Shown here piece after piece: positions 1 through 5,965 of a DNA stretch of 8,543 nucleotides. Position numbers and translations under genes: made by a program. This DNA is from Planococcaceae bacterium UBA3370 (GTDB taxonomy: Bacteria > Bacillota > Bacilli > Bacillales_A > Planococcaceae), in assembly GCA_002360295.1 (NCBI GenBank), contig DEQI01000268.1, forward strand, positions 7,148-15,690. Direction: 5' to 3'. Numbering within the stretch: the stretch's first letter is position 1; the number at the start of each line of letters is the position of its first letter. Below the pieces are notes generated by a model that saw only the letters and a program-made list of their open reading frames with translations, was not told the origin of the DNA and searched no databases.

Positions 1-20
1 AATTATAGGAGGGGTTTGTC

Positions 21-1121
21 ATGACACAATTAAAACGTACACCGTTATTTGATGAGTATTTAGCTTATGGCGGGAAAACAATTGACTTTGGAGGTTGGGA
101 ATTACCAGTACAGTTCAGTTCAATAAAAGAAGAACATGATGCTGTACGCAACCGTGCAGGATTGTTTGATGTGTCACATATGGGAGAAATCGTTGTAGAA
201 GGAGAAGGGGCACTGAACTATTTACAAAAAATCCTTTCAAATGATATTTCGAAAATTCAAATTGGTGGTGCACAATATAGTGCTATGTGTTATGAAACGG
301 GCGGTATTGTAGATGATTTACTTACATATCGTTTAGAAGAAAACCGTTATTTACTTTGTGTTAACGCATCTAATATCGACAAAGATTATGAATGGATGAT
401 GCAGCATGCAACAGAAGATGTAACGATTACAAACCGCTCAGATGAATACGCACAAATAGCATTACAAGGTCCATTAGCTGAACAAGTATTACAAACATTA
501 ACGACAGTAGATTTAAAAAATATTAAATATTTTAAATTCCAAGATAATGTTGATATTGCAGGTCATGCTGTATTAGTTTCTCGTAGTGGCTATACAGGTG
601 AAGACGGTTTTGAGCTCTACGGATCACCGGAGGCAATTAAAGTATTATGGAACAAAATTTTAGAAGCAGGAAAAGACTATGGTGTTGTACCAGCTGGGCT
701 TGGAGCTAGGGATACGCTTCGCTTTGAAGCTGGTTTACCTTTATATGGCCAAGAATTATCGAAGGATATTTCGCCATTAGAGGCGGGTATTGGATTTGCG
801 GTTAAGCTTCAAAAAAAGCCGGAATTTATTGGTCAAGAAGCGTTAATAGTCCAAAAAGAAGCAGGGCTTCCTCGTCAATCAGTGGGTGTTGAAATGATTG
901 GGAAAGGGATTCCACGTCACGGTTATAAAGTTTATAAAAATAATGTTGAAATTGGTGAAATTACAACGGGTACACAATTACCGCTAGCAAAACGGAATGT
1001 TGGTGTGGCTTTAATTGACGCACAATTCGCGGAAGTTGGAATTGAATTAGAAGTCGAAATTCGCGGAAAAATGGTTCCGGCTGTAACAGTGGCAACACCT
1101 TTTTATAAACGTTCAAAATAA
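21..1121 (+). CDS. gcvT: Aminomethyltransferase, T-protein of the glycine cleavage system
   Basis: This cytoplasmic enzyme takes the aminomethyl group carried on the lipoyl arm of GcvH and passes its carbon to tetrahydrofolate, giving 5,10-methylene-THF, ammonia and dihydrolipoyl-GcvH. The protein is 366 residues, normal for the family. Visible signatures are [13 protein letters not shown] (20-32), LFDVSHMGE (48-56), GGIVDDLL (94-101) with the conserved Asp pair D98/D99 near the folate site, [12 protein letters not shown] (189-200) and [18 protein letters not shown] (226-243). The N-terminal folate-binding GCV_T part covers about 8-260 and the C-terminal barrel about 285-362. The ATG is preceded by AGGAGGGG at 7-14 with a 6-nt gap, which fixes the start. 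It is the first visible gene of a gcvT-gcvPA-gcvPB operon. Its upstream control region is outside the window, so a glycine riboswitch can be neither seen nor excluded. No defect is seen. Confidence 0.97.
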   Translation: MTQLKRTPLFDEYLAYGGKTIDFGGWELPVQFSSIKEEHDAVRNRAGLFDVSHMGEIVVEGEGALNYLQKILSNDISKIQIGGAQYSAMCYETGGIVDDLLTYRLEENRYLLCVNASNIDKDYEWMMQHATEDVTITNRSDEYAQIALQGPLAEQVLQTLTTVDLKNIKYFKFQDNVDIAGHAVLVSRSGYTGEDGFELYGSPEAIKVLWNKILEAGKDYGVVPAGLGARDTLRFEAGLPLYGQELSKDISPLEAGIGFAVKLQKKPEFIGQEALIVQKEAGLPRQSVGVEMIGKGIPRHGYKVYKNNVEIGEITTGTQLPLAKRNVGVALIDAQFAEVGIELEVEIRGKMVPAVTVATPFYKRSK

Positions 1122-1141
1122 TATTTGAAAAGAGGGTTCTT

Positions 1142-2488
1142 ATGAAACATCGTTATTTACCAATGACGGAACAAGATAAACAAGAAATGCTAGCGACAAT
1201 TGGTGTTGATTCGGTAGATGAATTATTCTCTGATATTCCAGAAAAAGTGCGCTTCCAAGGTATTTATAATATTAAAGAAGCGAAATCTGAATCTGCTTTA
1301 TTAAAAGAATTATCTCAATTAGCTGCAAAAAATGCGAACACGCAATCTCATGTATCTTTTTTAGGTGCCGGAGTCTATAACCACTACAAACCGGTTATTG
1401 TAGACCACGTTATTTCTCGTTCTGAGTTTTATACAGCTTACACACCCTATCAACCAGAAATTTCTCAAGGTGAATTACAAGCAATTTTCGAATTTCAAAC
1501 GATGATTGCTGAATTAACAGGTATGGATCTTGCTAACTCGTCAATGTATGATGGAGGAACATCATTAGCTGAAGCGGGTATGTTAGCAGCTGGTCATACA
1601 CGTCGCAAAAAAATCTTAGTATCAGGTAGCGTTCACCCAGAATATAAAGATGTAGTTGCGACGTATGCATATGGTCAATCAATTGAAATCGTTACCGTTC
1701 CTACAAAAGATGGTCAAACAGATGTAGAAGCGTTAAAAAATTTAGTAGATGATCAAACAGCAGCTGTCATGGTCCAATATCCAAACTTCTTCGGTCAAAT
1801 TGAAGACTTACAAACTATTGGAGAAATAACACATGAAGCAAAAGGGTTATTTATTGTTTCTGCAAATCCATTAGCATTAGGTGTATTAACACCTCCAGGG
1901 AAACTTGGTGCAGATATTACAGTTGGGGATGCCCAAGTATTTGGTATAGCAGAAAGCTTCGGTGGACCACACTGTGGATATTTCGCCGTAACAAACAAAT
2001 TAATGCGTAAAGTGCCTGGTCGTTTAGTTGGTGAAACAGTCGATCAAGAAGGGCGTCGTGGCTATGTATTAACTTTACAAGCTCGCGAGCAGCATATTCG
2101 TCGTGATAAAGCAACTTCAAATATTTGTTCAAACCAAGCTTTGTTAGCACTCGCAGCTTCGGTAGCTATGACAGCACTAGGTAAGCAAGGTATTCAGGAA
2201 ATGGCAAAACAAAATATCGTCAAGACACGTTTCGCCAAAAATGCATTTGAAGCAGCTGGCTTTGAAGTACCATTCCAAGGTGCTCACTTTAACGAAATTG
2301 TTGTGAAAACAAATAAACCAGTTACAGAAATAAACAAAGCGTTATTAGAAAAAGGAATGATCGGTGGTTTTGATCTAGGACGTGTATATCCGGAATTAGA
2401 AAATCATGCGTTAATTGCTGTAACTGAGCTACGTACAAAAGAAGAAATTGAAGCATTAGTTGCGGAGATGGGGGCTTACAATGCATAA
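1142..2488 (+). CDS. gcvPA: Glycine dehydrogenase (decarboxylating) subunit 1, P-protein N-terminal half
   Basis: This is the alpha subunit of the split, PLP-dependent P-protein. With GcvPB it decarboxylates glycine and transfers the aminomethyl group to the lipoyl arm of GcvH. The length of 448 residues matches Bacillus GcvPA. Recognisable blocks are [10 protein letters not shown] (73-82), [11 protein letters not shown] (100-110), [13 protein letters not shown] (133-145), GGPHCGY (274-280), KVPGRLVG (290-297) and [18 protein letters not shown] (315-332), all typical of the P-protein N-terminal half. It carries no PLP lysine, as expected, because that residue is in GcvPB. The ATG follows AGAGGG at 1131-1136, 20 nt after the gcvT stop, so it is co-transcribed with gcvT. 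Its last 8 nt overlap the start of gcvPB. In single-chain organisms the two halves are fused; the split form is usual in Bacilli. Confidence 0.97.
   Translation: MKHRYLPMTEQDKQEMLATIGVDSVDELFSDIPEKVRFQGIYNIKEAKSESALLKELSQLAAKNANTQSHVSFLGAGVYNHYKPVIVDHVISRSEFYTAYTPYQPEISQGELQAIFEFQTMIAELTGMDLANSSMYDGGTSLAEAGMLAAGHTRRKKILVSGSVHPEYKDVVATYAYGQSIEIVTVPTKDGQTDVEALKNLVDDQTAAVMVQYPNFFGQIEDLQTIGEITHEAKGLFIVSANPLALGVLTPPGKLGADITVGDAQVFGIAESFGGPHCGYFAVTNKLMRKVPGRLVGETVDQEGRRGYVLTLQAREQHIRRDKATSNICSNQALLALAASVAMTALGKQGIQEMAKQNIVKTRFAKNAFEAAGFEVPFQGAHFNEIVVKTNKPVTEINKALLEKGMIGGFDLGRVYPELENHALIAVTELRTKEEIEALVAEMGAYNA
2464..2474 (+). promoter_or_regulatory. Ribosome binding site deciding the gcvPB start
   Basis: The sequence GGAGATGGGGG lies inside the 3' end of gcvPA. 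Its G-run ends six nt before the ATG at 2481. The alternative TTG start at 2460 would lie upstream of this site and has no comparable purine tract before it, so the shorter GcvPB is favoured. Confidence 0.7.
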
Positions 2489-3941
2489 CGAAAACCAATC
2501 ACTCATTTTTGAAATCACGAAGGAAGGTCGCGTTGGCTATAGTTTAGAGCCACTTGATGTACCTGATTTTGATTTAGCAGAGCTTTTACCTGCTGGCTAT
2601 GTTCGTGAACAAGCTGCCGAACTACCAGAAGTATCAGAGCTTGATATAATGCGTCATTATACAGCACTTTCTCGCCGTAATCACGGTGTAGACTCAGGTT
2701 TCTATCCACTTGGTTCTTGTACGATGAAATACAACCCGAAAATTAACGAAGCAGTCGCTCGATTCTCTGGTTTTGCTAATGTTCACCCATTACAAGAAGA
2801 GTCAACGGCTCAAGGGGCAATGGAGCTTTTATACGAACTGCAAACATCACTTGTTGAAATTACTGGGATGGACGAAGTGACATTACAACCAGCTGCTGGT
2901 GCACATGGGGAATGGACTGCATTAATGATGATTCGCGCTTTCCATGAGGCGAACGGTGAAGGTCATCGTAATAAAGTGATTGTGCCGGATTCAGCGCACG
3001 GAACAAACCCAGCTTCTGCTACGGTTGCTGGCTTTGAAACGATTACAGTTCAATCGAATGAAGATGGTTTAGTAGATCTAGAAGATTTACGCCGTGTAGT
3101 AGGACCAGATACAGCAGCGTTAATGTTAACAAATCCAAATACATTAGGCTTATTTGAAGAAAATATTATTGAAATGGCAGATATTATTCACTCTGTTGGC
3201 GGTAAAGTATACTATGACGGAGCAAACTTAAATGCTGTAATGAGTAAAGCACGTCCTGGTGACATGGGCTTTGATTGCGTGCATTTAAACCTGCATAAAA
3301 CGTTTACTGGTCCACACGGTGGCGGTGGCCCAGGTTCAGGCCCTGTTGGAGTTAAAGCAGATTTAATTCCGTTTTTACCGAAACCAGTGCTAGTTAAATT
3401 AGAAGATGGTTCATTCCACTTTGATACTAACCGACCACAATCGATTGGTCGTGTGAAGCCTTATTACGGTAACTTTGGTATTAATGTTCGTGCTTACACT
3501 TATATTCGTACAATGGGTCCGGATGGTTTAAAAGCAGTAACAGAGTATGCGGTTTTAAACGCAAACTATATGATGAGACGCTTAGAAGAGTTTTATGACT
3601 TACCTTACAACCGTCATTGTAAACATGAATTTGTATTATCTGGGCGCCGTCAAAAGAAACTTGGTGTTCGTACTTTAGATATCGCAAAACGCCTGCTTGA
3701 TTTTGGTTACCATCCACCAACAGTATACTTCCCATTAAATGTAGAGGAAGGTATTATGATTGAGCCGACTGAAACAGAGTCAAAGGAAACGTTAGACGCA
3801 TTCTGTGATGCGATGATTCAAATTGCTAAAGAGGTAGAAGAGAATCCAGCAATTGTTCAAGAAGCACCACATACAACTGTTGTTTCACGACTAGATGAAA
3901 CACGTGCTGCGCGTACACCAATTTTAAGATATACAAAATAA
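2481..3941 (+). CDS. gcvPB: Glycine dehydrogenase (decarboxylating) subunit 2, PLP-binding half of P-protein
   Basis: This is the catalytic beta subunit of glycine decarboxylase, the partner of GcvPA. From the ATG at 2481 it is 486 residues, close to other Bacilli GcvPB proteins. The PLP Schiff-base lysine is K273 in [16 protein letters not shown] (268-283). Other conserved blocks are [14 protein letters not shown] (73-86), [13 protein letters not shown] (136-148), [12 protein letters not shown] (169-180), [10 protein letters not shown] (217-226) and DGANLNAV (246-253). An in-frame TTG at 2460 would add seven residues (MRRWGLT). I prefer the ATG because it has GGGGG at 2470-2474 six nt upstream and gives the usual N-terminus. 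It overlaps the gcvPA stop by 8 nt (ATGCATAA), which suggests translational coupling that would keep the two subunits near 1:1. It appears to be the last gene of the operon, followed by a hairpin at 3956-3990. Confidence 0.96.
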   Translation: MHNENQSLIFEITKEGRVGYSLEPLDVPDFDLAELLPAGYVREQAAELPEVSELDIMRHYTALSRRNHGVDSGFYPLGSCTMKYNPKINEAVARFSGFANVHPLQEESTAQGAMELLYELQTSLVEITGMDEVTLQPAAGAHGEWTALMMIRAFHEANGEGHRNKVIVPDSAHGTNPASATVAGFETITVQSNEDGLVDLEDLRRVVGPDTAALMLTNPNTLGLFEENIIEMADIIHSVGGKVYYDGANLNAVMSKARPGDMGFDCVHLNLHKTFTGPHGGGGPGSGPVGVKADLIPFLPKPVLVKLEDGSFHFDTNRPQSIGRVKPYYGNFGINVRAYTYIRTMGPDGLKAVTEYAVLNANYMMRRLEEFYDLPYNRHCKHEFVLSGRRQKKLGVRTLDIAKRLLDFGYHPPTVYFPLNVEEGIMIEPTETESKETLDAFCDAMIQIAKEVEENPAIVQEAPHTTVVSRLDETRAARTPILRYTK

Positions 3942-3955
3942 TAAATGATAGTAAA

Positions 3956-3990
3956 AGCCCCTGTTTGATAATAATTATCTTACAGGGGTT
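3956..3990. terminator. Hairpin after gcvPB, probable terminator
   Basis: AGCCCCTGT (3956-3964) pairs with ACAGGGGTT (3982-3990), with one G-T pair. Inside it a second helix, GATAA (3967-3971) with TTATC (3975-3979), is separated by a TT/TT internal mismatch and closed by a three-base loop. The stem starts 14 nt after the gcvPB stop, as expected for an operon end. The plus-strand T tract is poor (TTACTTATAAT). On the minus strand the stem is followed by CTTTTAC. It may therefore be a leaky terminator or a 3'-end stabiliser for the gcv mRNA. Confidence 0.6.
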
Positions 3991-4041
3991 ACTTATAATA
4001 GGTAGAAACTCATGATGAATACACCAGGTTTACCTAAAAAA

Positions 4042-4069
4042 TTAATATTTTTGTATAAATTTTTATAAT
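4042..4069 (+). promoter_or_regulatory. Possible sigma-A-type promoter reading into the hairpin region
   Basis: TTAATA (4042-4047, four of six matches to TTGACA), a 16-nt spacer and a perfect TATAAT (4064-4069) would start RNA near 4076. No gene lies downstream on this strand before 4761, so the transcript would be a structured non-coding RNA or a leader. In DNA this AT-rich a TATAAT can arise by chance, so support is weak. Confidence 0.25.
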
Positions 4070-4090
4070 GAAAAGTATTTTTCTTTTAAC

Positions 4091-4123
4091 TTTTTAGACT
4101 CGAAAAATGTAAAAGTCTAAAAA
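4091..4123. repeat. Perfect 10-bp inverted repeat
   Basis: TTTTTAGACT (4091-4100) is the exact reverse complement of AGTCTAAAAA (4114-4123), with a 13-nt loop. Its right arm ends one base before the next palindrome begins at 4124, so two stem-loops are stacked end to end. On the minus strand the stem ends in five A's and on the plus strand it begins with five T's, so it is not a standard terminator in either direction. Confidence 0.8.
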
Positions 4124-4169
4124 GTAGGGGAGTGTCCGGAAAGTTATTCTTTCGGGACACTCCCTCTAC
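4124..4169. repeat. Long near-perfect palindrome
   Basis: The arms pair as GTAG/CTAC (4124-4127 with 4166-4169), one bulged T (4165), GGGAGTGTCC/GGACACTCCC (4128-4137 with 4155-4164), one G-G mismatch (4138/4154) and GAAAG/CTTTC (4139-4143 with 4149-4153), with a TTATT loop. That is 19 base pairs in 46 nt, very GC-rich for this window. It could be a strong RNA hairpin or terminator (CTCTTTC follows), or two fused inverted-repeat ends of an insertion sequence or MITE. Confidence 0.85.
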
Positions 4170-4199
4170 TCTTTCATATTGGATCATCTTGAAAATCAG

Positions 4200-4230
4200 G
4201 TGAGGTGGCATCTAATTGTCACTGTCTCAC
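4200..4230. repeat. Imperfect stem-loop
   Basis: GTGAG (4200-4204) pairs with CTCAC (4226-4230). Directly inside, GTGGCA (4205-4210) pairs with TGTCAC (4217-4222) with one G-T pair, a three-base bulge (TGT, 4223-4225) and a six-base loop (TCTAAT). It is nested within a wider perfect 10-bp inverted repeat, TTGAAAATCA (4189-4198) and TGATTTTCAA (4250-4259). Confidence 0.5.
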
Positions 4231-4235
4231 AAGCA

Positions 4236-4269
4236 AAGAGGGCATTGAATGATTTTCAAATGCCCCCTT
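4236..4269. terminator. Probable bidirectional terminator at the end of the rhodanese gene
   Basis: AAGAGGGCATTGAA (4236-4249) pairs with TTCAAATGCCCCCTT (4255-4269), with one A-C mismatch and one bulged base, and the TGATT loop is small. For the minus-strand rhodanese gene the stem begins 6 nt after the stop codon, with only a short T stretch beyond (CTCTTTGC). On the plus strand it is followed by ACTTTTTT (4270-4277), a better T run, so it could also stop transcription arriving from the gcv side. Confidence 0.7.
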
Positions 4270-4275
4270 ACTTTT

Positions 4276-4659
4276 TTATGCTTTTGATTTTACTTTTCCT
4301 GTCCAAGTTTTAAAGCCGCCTTGAAGCTGGTAAATTTGGTTATAACCTTTTTTCTTTAATTGCAGTGCAGCTCGTGCGCTACGTCCTGAATTTTGGCAGT
4401 ATAAATAGACAGGGAGATCTGGACGGATTTCTTTATGTCTCGTTCTAAACTGTGTTAACGGAATATTACGAGCTCCTAAAATATGTCCCGCTTCGAATTC
4501 TTTAGGTTCACGTAAGTCAATAAGTTGTGCTTTACGATATCCTTGTATAAATTCATCTTGTGTTAAATTGGTAACCGCCTTTTTAAGACGCATTGAGTTG
4601 ATTAACACATATGCAGCAATGACTGCAATAATGATAGCGATTGTAATAAGAATATTCAC
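4276..4659 (-). CDS. Membrane-anchored rhodanese-like sulfurtransferase (YqhL-like)
   Basis: This 127-residue protein has one hydrophobic N-terminal segment (about 2-20, rich in I, A and V), followed by NSMRLKK. The positive residues after the segment predict an anchor with the rhodanese domain in the cytoplasm. The single rhodanese domain (about 33-125) shows LIDLREPKEFEAGHI (46-60), GARNIP (62-67) and the active-site loop CQNSGRS (88-94), with C88 the persulfide-forming cysteine, then GGFKTW (114-119). Rhodaneses move sulfane sulfur through a cysteine persulfide; the donor and acceptor here cannot be told. Size and position next to lipM match B. subtilis YqhL. Translation starts at GTG (4657-4659), 10 nt after GAAAGGGG (4670-4677); I see no ATG that fits better. 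It is convergent with gcvPB and divergent from lipM, with its own promoter. Confidence 0.9.
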   Translation of the reverse strand: MNILITIAIIIAVIAAYVLINSMRLKKAVTNLTQDEFIQGYRKAQLIDLREPKEFEAGHILGARNIPLTQFRTRHKEIRPDLPVYLYCQNSGRSARAALQLKKKGYNQIYQLQGGFKTWTGKVKSKA

Positions 4660-4669
4660 TACTAGTAAG

Positions 4670-4677
4670 CCCCTTTC
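4670..4677 (-). promoter_or_regulatory. Ribosome binding site deciding the GTG start of the rhodanese gene
   Basis: Read on the minus strand this is GAAAGGGG, ending 10 nt before the GTG. It is the only strong purine-rich site upstream of the hydrophobic anchor, so it supports the non-ATG start. Confidence 0.7.
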
Positions 4678-4691
4678 TATCTACAAAATCT

Positions 4692-4720
4692 ATTATAAAA
4701 GAGAATGTAGCGATAGTCGA
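4692..4720 (-). promoter_or_regulatory. Sigma-A-type promoter for the rhodanese gene
   Basis: On the minus strand there is TCGACT (4715-4720, four of six matches to TTGACA), a 17-nt spacer and a perfect TATAAT (4692-4697). Transcription would start near 4685, giving a leader of about 25 nt that contains the ribosome binding site. Optimal spacing and the perfect -10 make this the best promoter visible in the window. Confidence 0.65.
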
Positions 4721-4730
4721 GTAAGTTTGT

Positions 4731-4736
4731 TAAAAT
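4731..4736 (+). promoter_or_regulatory. Possible -10 element for lipM
   Basis: TAAAAT lies 30 nt before the lipM start. At 17-nt spacing the -35 would be TAGCGA (4708-4713), a poor match. If used, this promoter would overlap the divergent rhodanese promoter, whose -35 is at 4715-4720, so the two genes would share about 100 nt of control DNA. Support is weak. Confidence 0.25.
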
Positions 4737-4745
4737 GTATATTTT

Positions 4746-4754
4746 GAGGAGAGG
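4746..4754 (+). promoter_or_regulatory. Ribosome binding site deciding the TTG start of lipM
   Basis: GAGGAGAGG ends 6 nt before TTG at 4761. The strength of this site, together with the family-typical N-terminus that follows (W-F-I-x-S-G), supports initiation at TTG. The nearest in-frame ATG would remove the conserved FNMALDEAL start of the domain. Confidence 0.8.
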
Positions 4755-4760
4755 ATAATT

Positions 4761-5591
4761 TTGAATGAATGGTATTTTATCAATTCAGGACCTTGTACAC
4801 CTTCGTTTAATATGGCTTTAGACGAAGCATTACTTGATTGGCATAGCAAAGGTGAACTTCCACCAATAATCCGTTTTTATGAATGGAATCCAGCTACCTT
4901 ATCAATAGGTTATTTTCAACAAGCATTAAGAGATATTAATATAGAAGAAGTAAAACGTCAACAGTTAGGGTTTGTCCGTCGTCCTACAGGTGGCCGTGCA
5001 GTATTGCATGACAAAGAGCTAACGTACTCTATAATTGTTACAGAAAGTTATCCAAACATGCCTCAAACGGTGACAGAAGCGTACCGAGTGTTAAGTGAAG
5101 GATTATTATTAGGTTTTCAAAATTTAGGACTAGATGCTTATTTTAGTGTACCAGATACAGAAGAAAAAAGAGCGGATTTAAAGCAGCCTAAAAGTGCTGT
5201 ATGTTTTGATGCACCGAGCTGGTATGAGCTTGTTGTAGAAGGTAAAAAAGTAGCAGGAAGTGCACAAACTCGCCAAAAAGGTGTGATTTTACAACACGGA
5301 GCTATATTGCTTGAATTAGATGAAGAAAAATTATTGTCTGTTTTTAATTTTTCCTCTGAGGCTGTGAAGGAAAAAATGAGAAAGAAGCTTCCCGAAAAAG
5401 CAGTTGCCATTAATCGTCTTTCTTCTACACCATTTACGATTGACCAATGTGTGAAAGCTTTTAAAAAAGGATTTGAACAAGCATTGCAAATTCAGCTTAT
5501 ACCGTATGAATTAACAGCTGAACAATTATACTATGTAAAACAATTAGAAGAAACGAAGTATGCAAATGATCATTGGAATTATAAAAAATAG
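4761..5591 (+). CDS. lipM: Octanoyl-[acyl-carrier-protein]:GcvH octanoyltransferase
   Basis: LipM moves octanoate from octanoyl-ACP to the lipoyl-domain lysine of GcvH, the first step of lipoate assembly in Bacilli. LipA then inserts sulfur and LipL passes the group on to the 2-oxoacid dehydrogenases. The 276-residue protein is a single BPL/LplA/LipB-fold domain with [10 protein letters not shown] (16-25), [12 protein letters not shown] (73-84), the nucleophile C148 in [14 protein letters not shown] (145-158), and [14 protein letters not shown] (161-174) with the conserved lysine K163. The cysteine near 150 and the [11 protein letters not shown] context separate LipM from LipB and from ATP-dependent LplA. 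I am confident in LipM over LipL because of close agreement with recalled B. subtilis LipM, length and gene order. It lies two transcription units from the gcv operon, whose GcvH partner is its substrate. No clear terminator follows. Confidence 0.95.
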   Translation: MNEWYFINSGPCTPSFNMALDEALLDWHSKGELPPIIRFYEWNPATLSIGYFQQALRDINIEEVKRQQLGFVRRPTGGRAVLHDKELTYSIIVTESYPNMPQTVTEAYRVLSEGLLLGFQNLGLDAYFSVPDTEEKRADLKQPKSAVCFDAPSWYELVVEGKKVAGSAQTRQKGVILQHGAILLELDEEKLLSVFNFSSEAVKEKMRKKLPEKAVAINRLSSTPFTIDQCVKAFKKGFEQALQIQLIPYELTAEQLYYVKQLEETKYANDHWNYKK

Positions 5592-5816
5592 GTCAATTTG
5601 AGTCTTTTGAGAAATAAAGTGTAGTAACTTCATGATGGTACATATTTTTTGACAAATGGGTTACTGAAGACTACGATTATATGTCGCAAATAGATCAATC
5701 ATTCCGAAACGAACGTTTGTTTTATTGTCTAAAAAATTTTTTCATTAAAAAAAGCCTTGTATTATATGGTTTAACTTACATTAAAAAAAAATCAAGCCCT
5801 TGCATAGAAAAAGTTT

Positions 5817-5846
5817 TTGATGTAATCTTTTAAAAGTGATTATATA
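5817..5846 (+). promoter_or_regulatory. Possible nrdJ promoter
   Basis: TTGATG (5817-5822), an 18-nt spacer and TATATA (5841-5846) form a plausible but imperfect sigma-A-type promoter. The first NrdR box starts at the last base of this -10, so a bound repressor would cover the transcription start. TATAAA (5843-5848) and TATAGT (5854-5859) are alternative -10s without a good -35. Confidence 0.35.
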
Positions 5847-5861
5847 AACTATATATAGTAC
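5846..5861 (+). promoter_or_regulatory. NrdR box 1 (upstream operator of nrdJ)
   Basis: AAACTATATATAGTAC contains the perfect palindrome ACTATATATAGT (5848-5859). It matches 13 of 16 positions of the NrdR-box pattern as I recall it (acaCwAtATaTwGtgt). NrdR is the zinc-finger/ATP-cone repressor of ribonucleotide reductase genes; it binds paired boxes. The centre of this box is 33 bp from that of box 2. Confidence 0.8.
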
Positions 5862-5878
5862 GTTCCTAAAATCGAAAA

Positions 5879-5894
5879 ACACTATATATTGTGT
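5879..5894 (+). promoter_or_regulatory. NrdR box 2 (downstream operator of nrdJ)
   Basis: ACACTATATATTGTGT matches all 16 positions of the recalled NrdR-box pattern and lies 71 nt before the nrdJ ATG. It is on the same helical face as box 1 within about one base pair (33 bp centre to centre, near three turns). A paired site directly upstream of a ribonucleotide reductase gene is strong evidence of NrdR control. The nrdR gene itself is not in the window. Confidence 0.88.
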
Positions 5895-5965
5895 TTTGTG
5901 TTTATTTTTCTTAAAAAACGGAAATAGCTTGTTTTAGGAGCATTTTAAAAGAGGAGGCTAGGTAG

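Larger units (their letters stand above)
3942..4275. other. Gene-free, hairpin-rich stretch between convergent gcvPB and rhodanese genes
   Basis: This 334-nt interval has no convincing coding region. In order it holds the gcvPB hairpin (3956-3990), a consensus -10-like TATAAT at 3994-3999 with no -35 at proper spacing, a second TATAAT at 4064-4069, a perfect 10-bp inverted repeat (4091-4123), a near-palindrome (4124-4169), a smaller stem-loop (4200-4230) and a terminator-like hairpin (4236-4269). The density of inverted repeats is much higher than needed to end two convergent genes. These elements are listed separately. Confidence 0.8.
5592..5965. other. AT-rich intergenic region between lipM and nrdJ containing the nrdJ control region
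   Basis: This 374-nt region has no RNA gene I recognise and no cobalamin-riboswitch B12 box. The left part (5592-5700) shows a weak bulged stem, GTAGT/ACTAC plus CTTCA/TGAAG (5621-5632 with 5665-5674), too loosely looped to be a terminator. The middle has an A6T6 tract (5731-5742), likely to be intrinsically bent, and two similar short repeats, AGCCTTGTAT (5753-5762) and AGCCCTTGCAT (5795-5805). The right part holds a possible promoter and two NrdR boxes. A stop-free frame of 65 codons runs from 5636 to 5833 without a usable ribosome binding site. Confidence 0.75.

Noticed and set aside
1..20. Glycine riboswitch upstream of gcvT
   Set aside because: It is common before Bacilli gcvT operons, but only 20 nt are available here, so nothing can be claimed.
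1795..1998. Minus-strand open frame of 67 codons inside gcvPA
   Set aside because: It lies wholly within a well-conserved gene on the other strand, has no ribosome binding site, and its translation resembles no family.
1917..2150. Minus-strand open frame of 77 codons inside gcvPA
   Set aside because: It is a shadow of the gcvPA coding strand; low-complexity Leu-rich translation is expected from reversed gcv codons.
3481..3735. Minus-strand open frame of 84 codons inside gcvPB
   Set aside because: It is fully embedded in gcvPB, with no independent start signals.
3994..3999. TATAAT immediately after the gcvPB hairpin as a promoter
   Set aside because: The only good -35 candidate, TTGATA at 3965-3970, is 23 nt away, too far, and it lies in the hairpin stem.
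4012..4068. Tiny open frame of 18 codons (MMNTPGLPKKLIFLYKFL) after gcvPB
   Set aside because: The only purine tract upstream is a short AGG; it is in AT-rich DNA and ends inside the candidate promoter. Chance is the simpler explanation.
5138..5410. Minus-strand open frame of 90 codons inside lipM
   Set aside because: It is antisense to the catalytic core of LipM; a Ser/Phe-rich translation is typical of a shadow frame.
4761..5591. LipM alternatively read as LplA or biotin ligase
   Set aside because: The catalytic cysteine context [14 protein letters not shown], the length and the gene order fit LipM; the accessory domain of LplA is absent.
5731..5742. A6T6 tract as a lipM terminator
   Set aside because: The palindrome is pure A/T without a GC-containing stem and cannot form a normal intrinsic terminator hairpin; at most it bends the DNA.
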